Assembly: GCA_938074325.1 (NCBI GenBank)
Contig: CALJFZ010000015.1
Span: forward strand, 1-64,000
Length of the DNA: 64,000 nt
Origin: an uncultured Flavobacteriales bacterium
GTDB taxonomy: Bacteria; Bacteroidota; Bacteroidia; Flavobacteriales_D; Sanyastnellaceae
Direction: 5' to 3'
Both the position numbers and the translations under genes were made by a program. The notes under the pieces were generated by a model. The model saw nothing but the letters and a program-made list of their open reading frames with translations, did no database searches and had not been told where the DNA came from. How positions within the stretch are numbered: the stretch's first letter is position 1; the number at the start of each line of letters is the position of its first letter. Below, piece after piece: positions 1 through 7,881 of the stretch.

Positions 1-1632
1 GTTGTCCTTGGGTGCAAAAGCGATGAAAACGGAGTGGTTTCCGTCTGGGTTTTGCACGGTTCCTGTTTTTCCGCACACCTCCACGCCCGGCGTTTCTGCT
101 CGGCGGCCAGTGCCATCCGATGCGGTGATGACCGTGGACATGGCGCGGATCACGGAAGTGAATAGTTCCGGTGCAATTCCCGTCTCGATGCGCTCAATGC
201 CATCACTGCCGCGCACGGCATGGGGGGTGATGTAATGCCCGCGGTTGGCGAGGGTGGCTGCGAGGTTGGCCATGTGGAGCGGCGTGGTCAACAACTCACC
301 TTCCCCGATTGAAATGGAATAGATGGTCGAATACGCCCAGCGCTTGCGCCCGTACATGCGGTCGTAATCGGTGGTGTCCGGAACCGTTCCCGAACGCAGC
401 GCTGGAAAATGCCCACCGAGGTCCGTGCCGAGTCCGAATTTGCGGATGGAACTCGACCATTCCGCCAGGTTTTTGTGCGCGTCGCTGAATATGCTCCCCG
501 TCGATCCGTCTTGGATCATGCGCTTCATCACCTCATGGAAGTAGGGATTGCACGAATGCACGATGGCCTCCTCCAAATTGTCGTAGGAATGGGGACCGTG
601 GCACCCGATGATGTTGCGGTCGCAGACGATGCGGTGCGTGGGCCGCAAAACCCCTTGGTCCATCGCAATCAGCCCTTGGACCATCTTGAAAATACTCCCA
701 GGCCGGTACGTGGCTCGGAGCGTGCGGTTGAACAGGGGCTTGTTCGGGTGATTGATGAGGCTGTCGTAATTCGCACCTCGTTCCCGTCCAGTGAGCAGGT
801 CGGTGCCGTAGCTCGGTGCACTGACTATGGCGAGCACCTCTCCGGTCGCGGGATCAATGGCGACAATGGCACCGCGCTTGTTGGTCATGATTTGTTCGCC
901 GTATGCTTGGAGGTCAAGATCAAGAGTGAGGTGCAGGTCCTCGCCTGGGACAGGCATGGTGTCCAGTCGTCCTGCTTGGGCGGGTTCCCGAAAGTCGTTT
1001 CGGATGTCCACGATGTGGTGCCGGGCCCCGCGTGCGCCACGCAAGCGGGTTTCCCATTGCAGTTCCAAACCGGATTTGCCCTTGTAATCTCCGAGGCGGT
1101 ACCCTTGATTGGCAGCGAGATCGTTTTGGTCTACTTCTCTGAATTCTCCGACCAAGTGACTGGCTAGCCCTGAAGGGTTTGTGCGGATGGACCTTCGCCG
1201 GACTTCCACCCCCGGGAAGCGCCATAGTTCACCCGAAATTCGCGCATAAGCCTCAGCAGTGAGTTGCTTTTGGATGCGCGAAGGGCGATAGGTGGCATAC
1301 GCCTCAGCCCGTCGGAAGGCGCGCGCCAATTCCGCTTCCGTCAAGCCAATCATTTCAGCAAGCCGCAAGGAATCCAATCCCCCAGCGGCTTTGCATTTGC
1401 GCGGGGTAAACCAAATGTCATACCCTGCTTTGTTGTTGACGAGTATCTCTCCGTTTCGGTCCCTGATCAATCCACGCGCGGGTTCCAGCGTTTCAGTTTC
1501 CTCCGTCAGTCGCGCAGCATAGGCCTTCCATTCTTGGGAGAACAACTGCATTTGGACCAGCCGCCCCATGAAAATGAGCGTGATGAGCAAGAAAATGCCC
1601 CCGATAATCCATTGCCGTTCCCTGAGGTTCAT
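1..1632 (-). CDS. mrdA: Penicillin-binding protein 2, elongasome transpeptidase (partial at left edge)
   Basis: Class B penicillin-binding protein that cross-links peptidoglycan during side-wall growth; periplasmic with one N-terminal anchor. The frame starts at an ATG overlapping the mreD stop (ATGA) and stays open for 544 codons to the window edge, so the C-terminus is missing. Visible are a hydrophobic anchor at about residues 8-28, a dimerisation region at about 50-230, and the three active-site motifs in order: S313-I-F-K316, S360-C-N362 and K522-T-G. It follows mreB, mreC and mreD as in other Bacteroidota, where rodA usually comes next (outside the window). Identity is secure from motif order and context. 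Confidence 0.95.
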   Translation of the reverse strand, partial: MNLRERQWIIGGIFLLITLIFMGRLVQMQLFSQEWKAYAARLTEETETLEPARGLIRDRNGEILVNNKAGYDIWFTPRKCKAAGGLDSLRLAEMIGLTEAELARAFRRAEAYATYRPSRIQKQLTAEAYARISGELWRFPGVEVRRRSIRTNPSGLASHLVGEFREVDQNDLAANQGYRLGDYKGKSGLELQWETRLRGARGARHHIVDIRNDFREPAQAGRLDTMPVPGEDLHLTLDLDLQAYGEQIMTNKRGAIVAIDPATGEVLAIVSAPSYGTDLLTGRERGANYDSLINHPNKPLFNRTLRATYRPGSIFKMVQGLIAMDQGVLRPTHRIVCDRNIIGCHGPHSYDNLEEAIVHSCNPYFHEVMKRMIQDGSTGSIFSDAHKNLAEWSSSIRKFGLGTDLGGHFPALRSGTVPDTTDYDRMYGRKRWAYSTIYSISIGEGELLTTPLHMANLAATLANRGHYITPHAVRGSDGIERIETGIAPELFTSVIRAMSTVITASDGTGRRAETPGVEVCGKTGTVQNPDGNHSVFIAFAPKDN

Positions 1633-2147
1633 CGCTTCCGGCGTTGGCTTTGTGTGAGCATCAAGACCAACAGGAAAGCCGTGGTCGAAAGCAAAGTTGA
1701 GGCCATGACCTTTCCGAACGCTTGGCCCAATAGGTCCCACCTTCCCGCTTCCAATGTGAACAGCCATACGTGGTGAGCGAACAGGAGCAAAAGGGTTCGC
1801 ACGGTAAACCACCGAATGCCCATGGAGGCGATAGTAGGTTGATCGGTGATTTCATACCCTTCCCGGGGAGCCAGCAACCGGTTCACAGCTGGAATCGCGA
1901 GTGCCATCCAGACAGCCGAGGACATGAACAAACCACCCTCCAGGGTGGCCGCGTCTACGATGGCACCGAAGCTGGCCCCAACGAGGAGCAGGAACAGGGG
2001 AGATGCCTGCAGGGGAATGAGCAACAAGCCCAACAGGTGGAAGCCGAGGAACCACCATCCCCCGGCAAACGTCGCATGCTGAAAGAAAAAGATGTGCAGC
2101 AGCAAAGGCAGCAGAACCCGACCGTATGTGAGAAGCTGGGAATTCAT
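1629..2147 (-). CDS. mreD: Rod shape-determining membrane protein MreD
   Basis: Small integral membrane protein of the elongasome, linking MreC and the synthases to the cytoskeleton. The 172-residue product is almost entirely hydrophobic, with about five predicted membrane segments, as expected for MreD, which is poorly conserved in sequence. Assignment rests on size, topology and its position between mreC and mrdA. Its ATG overlaps the mreC stop and its TGA overlaps the mrdA ATG, so translation of the three is probably coupled. Confidence 0.85.
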   Translation of the reverse strand: MNSQLLTYGRVLLPLLLHIFFFQHATFAGGWWFLGFHLLGLLLIPLQASPLFLLLVGASFGAIVDAATLEGGLFMSSAVWMALAIPAVNRLLAPREGYEITDQPTIASMGIRWFTVRTLLLLFAHHVWLFTLEAGRWDLLGQAFGKVMASTLLSTTAFLLVLMLTQSQRRKR

Positions 2148-2941
2148 GGCAGGGTTCCGGTGTTGCTGGGGTTAAGCGCTTGAACTTCGGTTTGCCCCTG
2201 TACGGAGGCGAGTTCAACGTAGCGGATGGATCGGAAATCAGCAGCCAGTTCAACAGGGACATTGAGGAATTGCCCATCGAATTCAGGTTCTTCCTCCGCG
2301 ATGTTGCCCACCATGAGTCCTGCAGGGAAATAGCCCTGGAAACCGGACGAAACCACCGAATCGCCCACCGCAAAGACCGCGCTTCGAGGGACGTCGTAGA
2401 GCACAGCACGGGTCACATCGCCTCCTTCCCAAACCAACCGAGCAACGGGACCGGTTGCCCCGATGCGGACACTCCATTCCACCTCTTGGTTGATCAATGG
2501 CAGAGCCAATGCAAAGTGTTCCGACGCCTCAATGACCCGTCCAATTGCTTTGTTGTTGCGCAGCAATCCTTGTCCGCGACTCACCCCCTCTGCGGAGCCT
2601 CGGTTGATGACGAGGTAGTTCGCACCTCGGTTCCATGTGGACCGAATGACCTCCGCGGCTTGGTAGGACGTTGTGGGGGCTTCCCCACGCACTGCATGCA
2701 ATTCAGCGCGCAGGGTGGCATTTTCCGCCAGCAGTTCACGGTTTAAATCTGCTAATTCAGACCGCCGATCCCACTGACTCAGCTGTTGATTCCAGCTCCC
2801 TTGCCAGGCAAGCGAACGCTGGACCCATCTTCCCCTGGGGTATCCATGACTGCCGATGAACCACGAGATGGCCAAAGCTTGGAACAGGATGAAGACCAAG
2901 GCCACATGGTATTGGACGATGAGGTTCCAGAGGTTACGCAT
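2144..2941 (-). CDS. mreC: Rod shape-determining protein MreC
   Basis: Periplasmic scaffold of the elongasome that binds MreD and PBP2. The 265-residue protein has an N-terminal membrane segment at about residues 9-28, a predicted coiled coil at about 60-90 (rich in Leu, Glu and Ala), then the beta-rich MreC domain with typical patterns such as NYLVINRGSAEGV and VVSSGFQGYFPAGL. It starts 16 nt after the mreB stop and overlaps mreD by four bases, so it is probably in one transcript with mreB, mreD and mrdA. Confidence 0.93.
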   Translation of the reverse strand: MRNLWNLIVQYHVALVFILFQALAISWFIGSHGYPRGRWVQRSLAWQGSWNQQLSQWDRRSELADLNRELLAENATLRAELHAVRGEAPTTSYQAAEVIRSTWNRGANYLVINRGSAEGVSRGQGLLRNNKAIGRVIEASEHFALALPLINQEVEWSVRIGATGPVARLVWEGGDVTRAVLYDVPRSAVFAVGDSVVSSGFQGYFPAGLMVGNIAEEEPEFDGQFLNVPVELAADFRSIRYVELASVQGQTEVQALNPSNTGTLP

Positions 2942-2957
2942 CCGCTACCTGCTGGGA

Positions 2958-3983
2958 TTAGTTGCGCATCAAGAAGGTGAAGCGGTCGATGTTTTTCAGG
3001 GCGATTGCTGTGCCCTTGGCAACTGCGTGCAGCGGGTCATCCGCCACGTGGACGGGTAACTTCGTCTTGGCCGAGATGCGCTTGTCCAATCCGCGTAACA
3101 AGGCGCCGCCTCCCGCGAGGTAGATGCCCGTCTTGTAGATGTCAGCGGACAATTCTGGGGGCGTTTGTTCCAGTGCGCTGTGGATGGCCTCCTCAATTTT
3201 GGAAATGCTCTTGTCGAGTGCCTGGGCGATTTCCACGTAGGAGACGAGGATTTCTTTCGGAATGCCCGTCATCAGGTCGCGGCCGCGCACCGGGTAGTCC
3301 TCCGGTGGGTTATCAAGATCCGCCGTAGCTGCGCCGACTTCAATTTTGATTTGCTCTGCTGTGCGCTCTCCGATGAGAATGTTGTGCTGCCGACGCATGT
3401 ACTCCTCTATGTCAGAGGTGAATTCATCTCCAGCCACGCGGATGTTTTTGTCGGTGACGATGCCACCCAAGGCGATGACGGCAATTTCGGAGGTACCCCC
3501 TCCGATGTCGATGATCATGTTGCCCATCGGCTCTTCCACGTCAATGCCAATACCGATTGCTGCGGCCATCGGTTCGTGGATGAGGTACACGTCCTTTCCT
3601 CCAGCGTGTTCAGCGCTGTCACCAACCGCGCGCTTCTCCACTTCGGTGATGCCGGAAGGGATGCAAATGACCATGCGGAGTGAAGGAGTGAACCAAGACT
3701 TCCGGTTGTTGATCATTTTGATCATGCCCTTGATCATTTCTTCGGCTGCTTGGAAGTCAGCGATTACCCCGTCTTTCAGGGGACGGATGGTCTCGATGTT
3801 CTTGTGTGTTTTTCCATGCATTTGCTGCGCCAATCGACCGATAGCGACCACGCGGTTCGATCCTCTGTCCTTCGCCACGATGCTGGGCTCATCCACCACC
3901 ACCTTGTCTTCGTAGTAGATAATGGTATTAGCGGTACCGAGATCAATGGCGATCTCTTGCATGAAAAAATTGAACAAACCCAT
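2958..3983 (-). CDS. mreB: Rod shape-determining protein MreB (actin-like)
   Basis: Cytoplasmic actin homologue that polymerises under the inner membrane and positions side-wall synthesis. The start is taken at the ATG giving MGLFNFF, 341 residues, the usual family length; the open frame extends further upstream through noncoding sequence. Visible are the phosphate-1 loop D14-L-G-T-A-N19, the phosphate-2 loop DIGGGTSEIA, and a C-terminal adenosine region YLAGGGALL. A TATATTTG promoter element lies 39 nt upstream, giving a leader longer than most genes here. It heads the mreB-mreC-mreD-mrdA run. Confidence 0.97.
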   Translation of the reverse strand: MGLFNFFMQEIAIDLGTANTIIYYEDKVVVDEPSIVAKDRGSNRVVAIGRLAQQMHGKTHKNIETIRPLKDGVIADFQAAEEMIKGMIKMINNRKSWFTPSLRMVICIPSGITEVEKRAVGDSAEHAGGKDVYLIHEPMAAAIGIGIDVEEPMGNMIIDIGGGTSEIAVIALGGIVTDKNIRVAGDEFTSDIEEYMRRQHNILIGERTAEQIKIEVGAATADLDNPPEDYPVRGRDLMTGIPKEILVSYVEIAQALDKSISKIEEAIHSALEQTPPELSADIYKTGIYLAGGGALLRGLDKRISAKTKLPVHVADDPLHAVAKGTAIALKNIDRFTFLMRN

Positions 3984-4022
3984 GGGCTTCAAATGTGTGG
4001 AGAACGTGACGAAGTGAACACT

Positions 4023-4030
4023 CAAATATA
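4023..4030 (-). promoter_or_regulatory. Putative -7 promoter element of mreB
   Basis: On the minus strand the sequence is TATATTTG, an exact match to the Bacteroidota -7 consensus TAnnTTTG. It ends 39 nt before the mreB ATG, predicting a leader of about 35 nt. No clear TTG -33 element is seen at the usual distance. Confidence 0.6.
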
Positions 4031-4112
4031 ACAAAGCACCCCCCGCGACTTGCAGGGAATTTTGCACAAATTCTCAGGCCCCACTTAGAAGAAATAGCGG
4101 GGTGAAGACGGG

Positions 4113-5645
4113 TCAGTGACGGAAGTGACGAACACCGGTCATGAACATCGCTAGGCCGTTTTCGTCGCAGTAGTCGATGCTCAGTTGATCCTTGACAGAA
4201 CCTCCGGGTTGGATGACGGCTTTGATGCCTGCATTATCGGCCAACTCCACGCAGTCGGGGAATGGGAAGAATGCATCGGAAGCCATGACTGCACCGTTCA
4301 AATCGAATCCAAAGCTGTTGGCCTTCACCACGGCCTGTTTCAAGGCGTCGACACGGCTTGTTTGACCTGTCCCGCTTCCAAGCAATTGCTTGTTCTTAGC
4401 GAATACGATGGTGTTGGACCGGGTGTGCTTGGCAATTTTCATGGCGAAGATCAAGTCCTCCTGCTCGCTGGTAGAAGCGCTGGCCTTGGTAACCAAATTC
4501 AAATCAGCTACTGCTTCAGTTTGTGTGTCCGTGGATTGTACCAAATAACCGTTCAAGGCACTGCGCACGCTGACGCCGGGCATCGCGCATGGCTTTTGCA
4601 CGAGCAGAATGCGGTTCTTCTTTTGCTTCAACACTTCCAGTGCATCGGCATCGTATGCCGGGGCAATGGCCACCTCGAAGAACAATTCGTGCATGGCCTC
4701 CGCGGTCGCCTTATCGATGGTGCTGTTGGTGATCAACACCCCGCCAAATGCGGATACCGGGTCCCCGGCCAACGCATCGGTCCACGCTTCCAACACCGTC
4801 GATCGCGTCGCCAGGCCACAGGCATTGTTGTGCTTGAGCACGGCGAAGGTGGGGTCGTCTGATTGGAATTCTCGCATCAGCTGCACGGCTGCATCGATGT
4901 CCAGCAGGTTGTTGTACGAAAGTGCCTTGCCGTTGAGTTGATCGAACAGGGCATCGAGGTCGCCAAAGAAGCGGCCCGGCTGGTGCGGGTTCTCGCCGTA
5001 TCGGAGGGATTTAGACGTGGTTTCCGATAGGTTGAGTTCGTCGACAGAAGTACCTCCCTGCATCCATTCGTGAATCCGGGTGTCGTAATGCGAGCTGATT
5101 CGGAAGGCGCGGGTCGCCAATGCATGTCGGTCTTCGCGGGAAGTAACCCCTTCGCCGCTTTCGAGCAGTTCGAGGAGGGTGCTGTAATCGTCCTGGCTGG
5201 GGACGATCACCACATCTTCGAAGTTCTTGGCTGCGGCCCGGATGAGCGAAATGCCGCCAATGTCAATTTTCTCGATGATTTGCTGGTGGCTGCCCCCCTG
5301 TGCGACCGTGGCTTCAAACGGATAGAGGTCGACGATGACCAAGTCGATGTGTGGTAAGTTGTACTCCTCCATGTGGGCCGCATCTTCCGGGAGGTCGCGG
5401 CGGTTCAGAATGCCACCAAACACCTTCGGGTGCAATGTTTTTACGCGTCCTCCCAGTATGGAAGGATAGTCTGTGATGGATTCAACGGGTACAACCTCTG
5501 CGCCCATGGCTTCCACGGCTTTCTGTGTTCCACCGGTGGAGTAAATCGTGACACCGAGGCGTTGCAACTGTGCTACGATGGGTTCGAGTCCTTCTTTGTG
5601 AAAAACAGAAATGAGGGCAGATTGAATGCGGCGAGGGGCGTTCAT
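4113..5645 (-). CDS. purH: Bifunctional AICAR formyltransferase / IMP cyclohydrolase PurH
   Basis: Catalyses the last two steps of de novo IMP synthesis in the cytosol: formylation of AICAR with 10-formyl-THF, then ring closure. The 510-residue product has the N-terminal MGS-like cyclohydrolase domain (about residues 1-150, with YSTGGTQ and GRVKTLHP) and the C-terminal transformylase domain containing KHNNACG (usual form KHTNPCG). The ATG giving MNAPRRIQ is chosen; an upstream in-frame TTG adds three residues. purH lies upstream of mreB in many Bacteroidota. A TAGTTTTG element lies 33 nt upstream. Confidence 0.97.
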   Translation of the reverse strand: MNAPRRIQSALISVFHKEGLEPIVAQLQRLGVTIYSTGGTQKAVEAMGAEVVPVESITDYPSILGGRVKTLHPKVFGGILNRRDLPEDAAHMEEYNLPHIDLVIVDLYPFEATVAQGGSHQQIIEKIDIGGISLIRAAAKNFEDVVIVPSQDDYSTLLELLESGEGVTSREDRHALATRAFRISSHYDTRIHEWMQGGTSVDELNLSETTSKSLRYGENPHQPGRFFGDLDALFDQLNGKALSYNNLLDIDAAVQLMREFQSDDPTFAVLKHNNACGLATRSTVLEAWTDALAGDPVSAFGGVLITNSTIDKATAEAMHELFFEVAIAPAYDADALEVLKQKKNRILLVQKPCAMPGVSVRSALNGYLVQSTDTQTEAVADLNLVTKASASTSEQEDLIFAMKIAKHTRSNTIVFAKNKQLLGSGTGQTSRVDALKQAVVKANSFGFDLNGAVMASDAFFPFPDCVELADNAGIKAVIQPGGSVKDQLSIDYCDENGLAMFMTGVRHFRH

Positions 5646-5678
5646 GTCAAGCAAATTTGGTTGTGCGAATCAAAGGCG

Positions 5679-5686
5679 CAAAACTA
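5679..5686 (-). promoter_or_regulatory. Putative -7 promoter element of purH
   Basis: Minus-strand TAGTTTTG matches TAnnTTTG and ends 33 nt before the purH ATG. It predicts a leader of about 28 nt. Confidence 0.55.
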
Positions 5687-5728
5687 CAATTAAACACGGA
5701 CAAATACCGGGAGTTGACGGGGAGGAAT

Positions 5729-5736
5729 TAGCTTTG
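5729..5736 (+). promoter_or_regulatory. Putative -7 element abutting the permease start
   Basis: TAGCTTTG matches the consensus exactly and is separated from the ATG at 5741 by only TTCC. The predicted transcription start falls on the A of the ATG, suggesting a leaderless mRNA. Confidence 0.65.
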
Positions 5737-5740
5737 TTCC

Positions 5741-6982
5741 ATGCTCTGGCTCCGCCTGCTTTTTGAAAGTTTTGCCTTCGCTTGGTCGGCCATCGTCACC
5801 AACCGATTGCGAACGTTTCTGTCGCTGCTTGGCGTGATGGTGGGAATCTTCATGATCACAGCGGTATTTGCTGTGGTCGATTCGTTGGAAGATGGGTTGA
5901 AGAGCACCTTCAACATGCTGGACGATGAAGTGCTGTTCATTCAAAAGTGGCCATGGGCGTTTGACGAGGAGTACCCCTGGTGGAAATACGTTCAGCGCCG
6001 GGAGGTTAGTTTGGCCGACGCGGACCTTTTGGAGGAGCGCTTGACGCTGGCGAAGGATGTTGTGTTCCAAGCCAAAGCCTCATTGCCCATGGAGTCCAAA
6101 AACAGCCGCATGGATGGGGTGTTTGTCGCAGCAGTCTCCGAGGGGTACAGCGATGTCATTGCCTTGAACATTGCCAACGGTCGCTATTTCTCGCCCATGG
6201 AGGTTCAGTCGGGCCGGGCCGTGATGATCATCGGGCACGACGTGGCCGTTGAGTTGACGGGAGATGCCGATGCTGTCGGACAGCTTTTGGACGTCAAGGG
6301 TCAGCGTCTGGAGGTCGTAGGCGTATTTGCCAAAGAAGGAGCTTCGGCCATCAATGAAGGGTTTGACCGGGCGGCCCTGGTGCCGGCCAAATTCGGCCAC
6401 CGAATCATGGATTATGGTTTGGGCACGCAAATCATGGTCAAGCCGAAGGAAGGCATTACGACAGAGGCCCTCTCGGATGAGATTGTCCAACAATTCCGTT
6501 CGGTACGTCGCCTGCGTCCACGGGAGGAAGACGACTTTTCCATCAACCAAATTGACATGTTGACCACCATCTTGGATTCCATTTTCCAACAAGTGGAATA
6601 CGGCGGCTGGTTCATTGGCATTTTTGCCATCCTCGTGGGCTGTTTCAGCATCGCCAACATCATGTTTGTCAGTGTCCGCGAGCGCACGCGCATCATTGGG
6701 GTGCAAAAGGCCATCGGCGCCAAATCTTCCTTCATCATGCTGCAGTTCTTGTTTGAAGCGGTCGCTTTGTGTGTGATTGGAGCGCTGTTCGCCTTGTTGG
6801 CCATCGAGGCCATTGTCTTGGTTGTCAATGCCATCGATATCGGCTTTGCTATGAACGTGCGGCCATCGCGCATCATTGTTGCCCTGAGTGTTGCCGTGGC
6901 CTCGGGTTTAATTGCCGGGCTGGCTCCTGCCCGACGTGCGGCAGAGATGGAACCGGTTGAAGCCATGAGAACCAACGGATGA
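5741..6982 (+). CDS. MacB/FtsX-type ABC transporter permease
   Basis: Inner-membrane permease of the MacB/LolC mechanotransmission type. The 413-residue protein has one N-terminal membrane segment (about 25-45), a large periplasmic MacB-PCD domain (about 50-270), then three C-terminal membrane segments with the FtsX signature region RERTRIIGVQKAIGAKSS. The substrate cannot be told. No ATPase partner is adjacent, so it must use one encoded elsewhere. It is first in a likely run with rfbD and a phosphohexomutase, although rfbD has its own promoter element. Confidence 0.88.
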   Translation: MLWLRLLFESFAFAWSAIVTNRLRTFLSLLGVMVGIFMITAVFAVVDSLEDGLKSTFNMLDDEVLFIQKWPWAFDEEYPWWKYVQRREVSLADADLLEERLTLAKDVVFQAKASLPMESKNSRMDGVFVAAVSEGYSDVIALNIANGRYFSPMEVQSGRAVMIIGHDVAVELTGDADAVGQLLDVKGQRLEVVGVFAKEGASAINEGFDRAALVPAKFGHRIMDYGLGTQIMVKPKEGITTEALSDEIVQQFRSVRRLRPREEDDFSINQIDMLTTILDSIFQQVEYGGWFIGIFAILVGCFSIANIMFVSVRERTRIIGVQKAIGAKSSFIMLQFLFEAVALCVIGALFALLAIEAIVLVVNAIDIGFAMNVRPSRIIVALSVAVASGLIAGLAPARRAAEMEPVEAMRTNG

Positions 6983-6994
6983 TGGACAATTCGC

Positions 6995-7002
6995 TACCTT
7001 CG
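6995..7002 (+). promoter_or_regulatory. Putative -7 element deciding the rfbD start
   Basis: TACCTTCG lies 3 nt upstream of the ATG at 7006 but downstream of two earlier in-frame ATGs (6979 and 6982). A message starting at this promoter would use 7006, which also gives the expected Rossmann N-terminus. Confidence 0.6.
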
Positions 7003-7005
7003 ACC

Positions 7006-7878
7006 ATGCGGAAAGTGTTGGTGACGGGGGCCAAAGGCCAATTGGGTTCGAGGTTGCTGGAATGCGTTCACCCCGGCCTCCAAGTCGTGGGTTTGGACCG
7101 AGAAGTCCTCGATCTCACCGATTCGGATTCCGTCGACTCCGCCCTCCAGGCCCACTTGCCCGACGTGGTCATCAATGCAGCAGCGTACACAGCTGTGGAC
7201 CAAGCGGAGACAGAACGTGATCAAGCCCACTCCGTGAATGCCACCGGTGCAGAAATCCTTGCCCGAGCCTGTGCTCAGCGAGGAGTGGACCTCATTCACA
7301 TCAGCACAGACTATGTTTTCGACGGGACGGGCTCACGGCCCTACCGACCTGAAGACTCCCCTCGTCCAATTGGCGCCTACGGGGCATCCAAACTCGCCGG
7401 CGAACGTGCCGTGCAAGCAGCATTTGAAGCTGCACAGGCTGGATGGTGGGTGATTCGCATCGCATGGCTGTGTGATGTGCGCGGTCAAAACTTCATGCAG
7501 ACCATGTTGCGTTTGGGGCGTTCAGGCAAGGCGTTGAAGGTGGTAAACGATCAATACGGGACGCCGACTTTTGCCCGGCCCTTTGCCGAAGCCTTGATGA
7601 ACTTAGCAGCTCATCCACACGCTGCAGCAAGGGGTGTTCACCACTACAGCCACTTGGGCCAGACAACGTGGCACGGGTTTGCTCAGGCCATTTTTGACTT
7701 CCACGGACTGGAGGTAAATTTGGCCGCCTGCTCTACGTCGGAGTACCCTACACCCGCACAACGGCCTGCCTATTCTTGTTTGGATGGAAGGGAATTTGCC
7801 CGGTTAATCGAGCAGGAACAAAGGGATTGGAAAGACGTGATGGCATCGGAATTGAAGCGAGATCAACAGGAGAATTGA
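7006..7878 (+). CDS. rfbD: dTDP-4-dehydrorhamnose reductase
   Basis: NAD(P)H-dependent reductase that finishes dTDP-L-rhamnose, a precursor for surface polysaccharide. The 290-residue product begins directly with the Rossmann nucleotide loop (VTGAKGQLG), carries NAAAYTAVDQAE and STDYVFDG, and has the extended-SDR Y-x3-K in YGASKLAG. The third in-frame ATG is chosen because it gives the normal N-terminus and follows a promoter-like TACCTTCG. The ATG at 6979 overlaps the permease stop and would add nine residues unlike the family. rfbA, rfbB and rfbC are not in the window. Confidence 0.9.
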   Translation: MRKVLVTGAKGQLGSRLLECVHPGLQVVGLDREVLDLTDSDSVDSALQAHLPDVVINAAAYTAVDQAETERDQAHSVNATGAEILARACAQRGVDLIHISTDYVFDGTGSRPYRPEDSPRPIGAYGASKLAGERAVQAAFEAAQAGWWVIRIAWLCDVRGQNFMQTMLRLGRSGKALKVVNDQYGTPTFARPFAEALMNLAAHPHAAARGVHHYSHLGQTTWHGFAQAIFDFHGLEVNLAACSTSEYPTPAQRPAYSCLDGREFARLIEQEQRDWKDVMASELKRDQQEN

Positions 7879-7881
7879 ATC

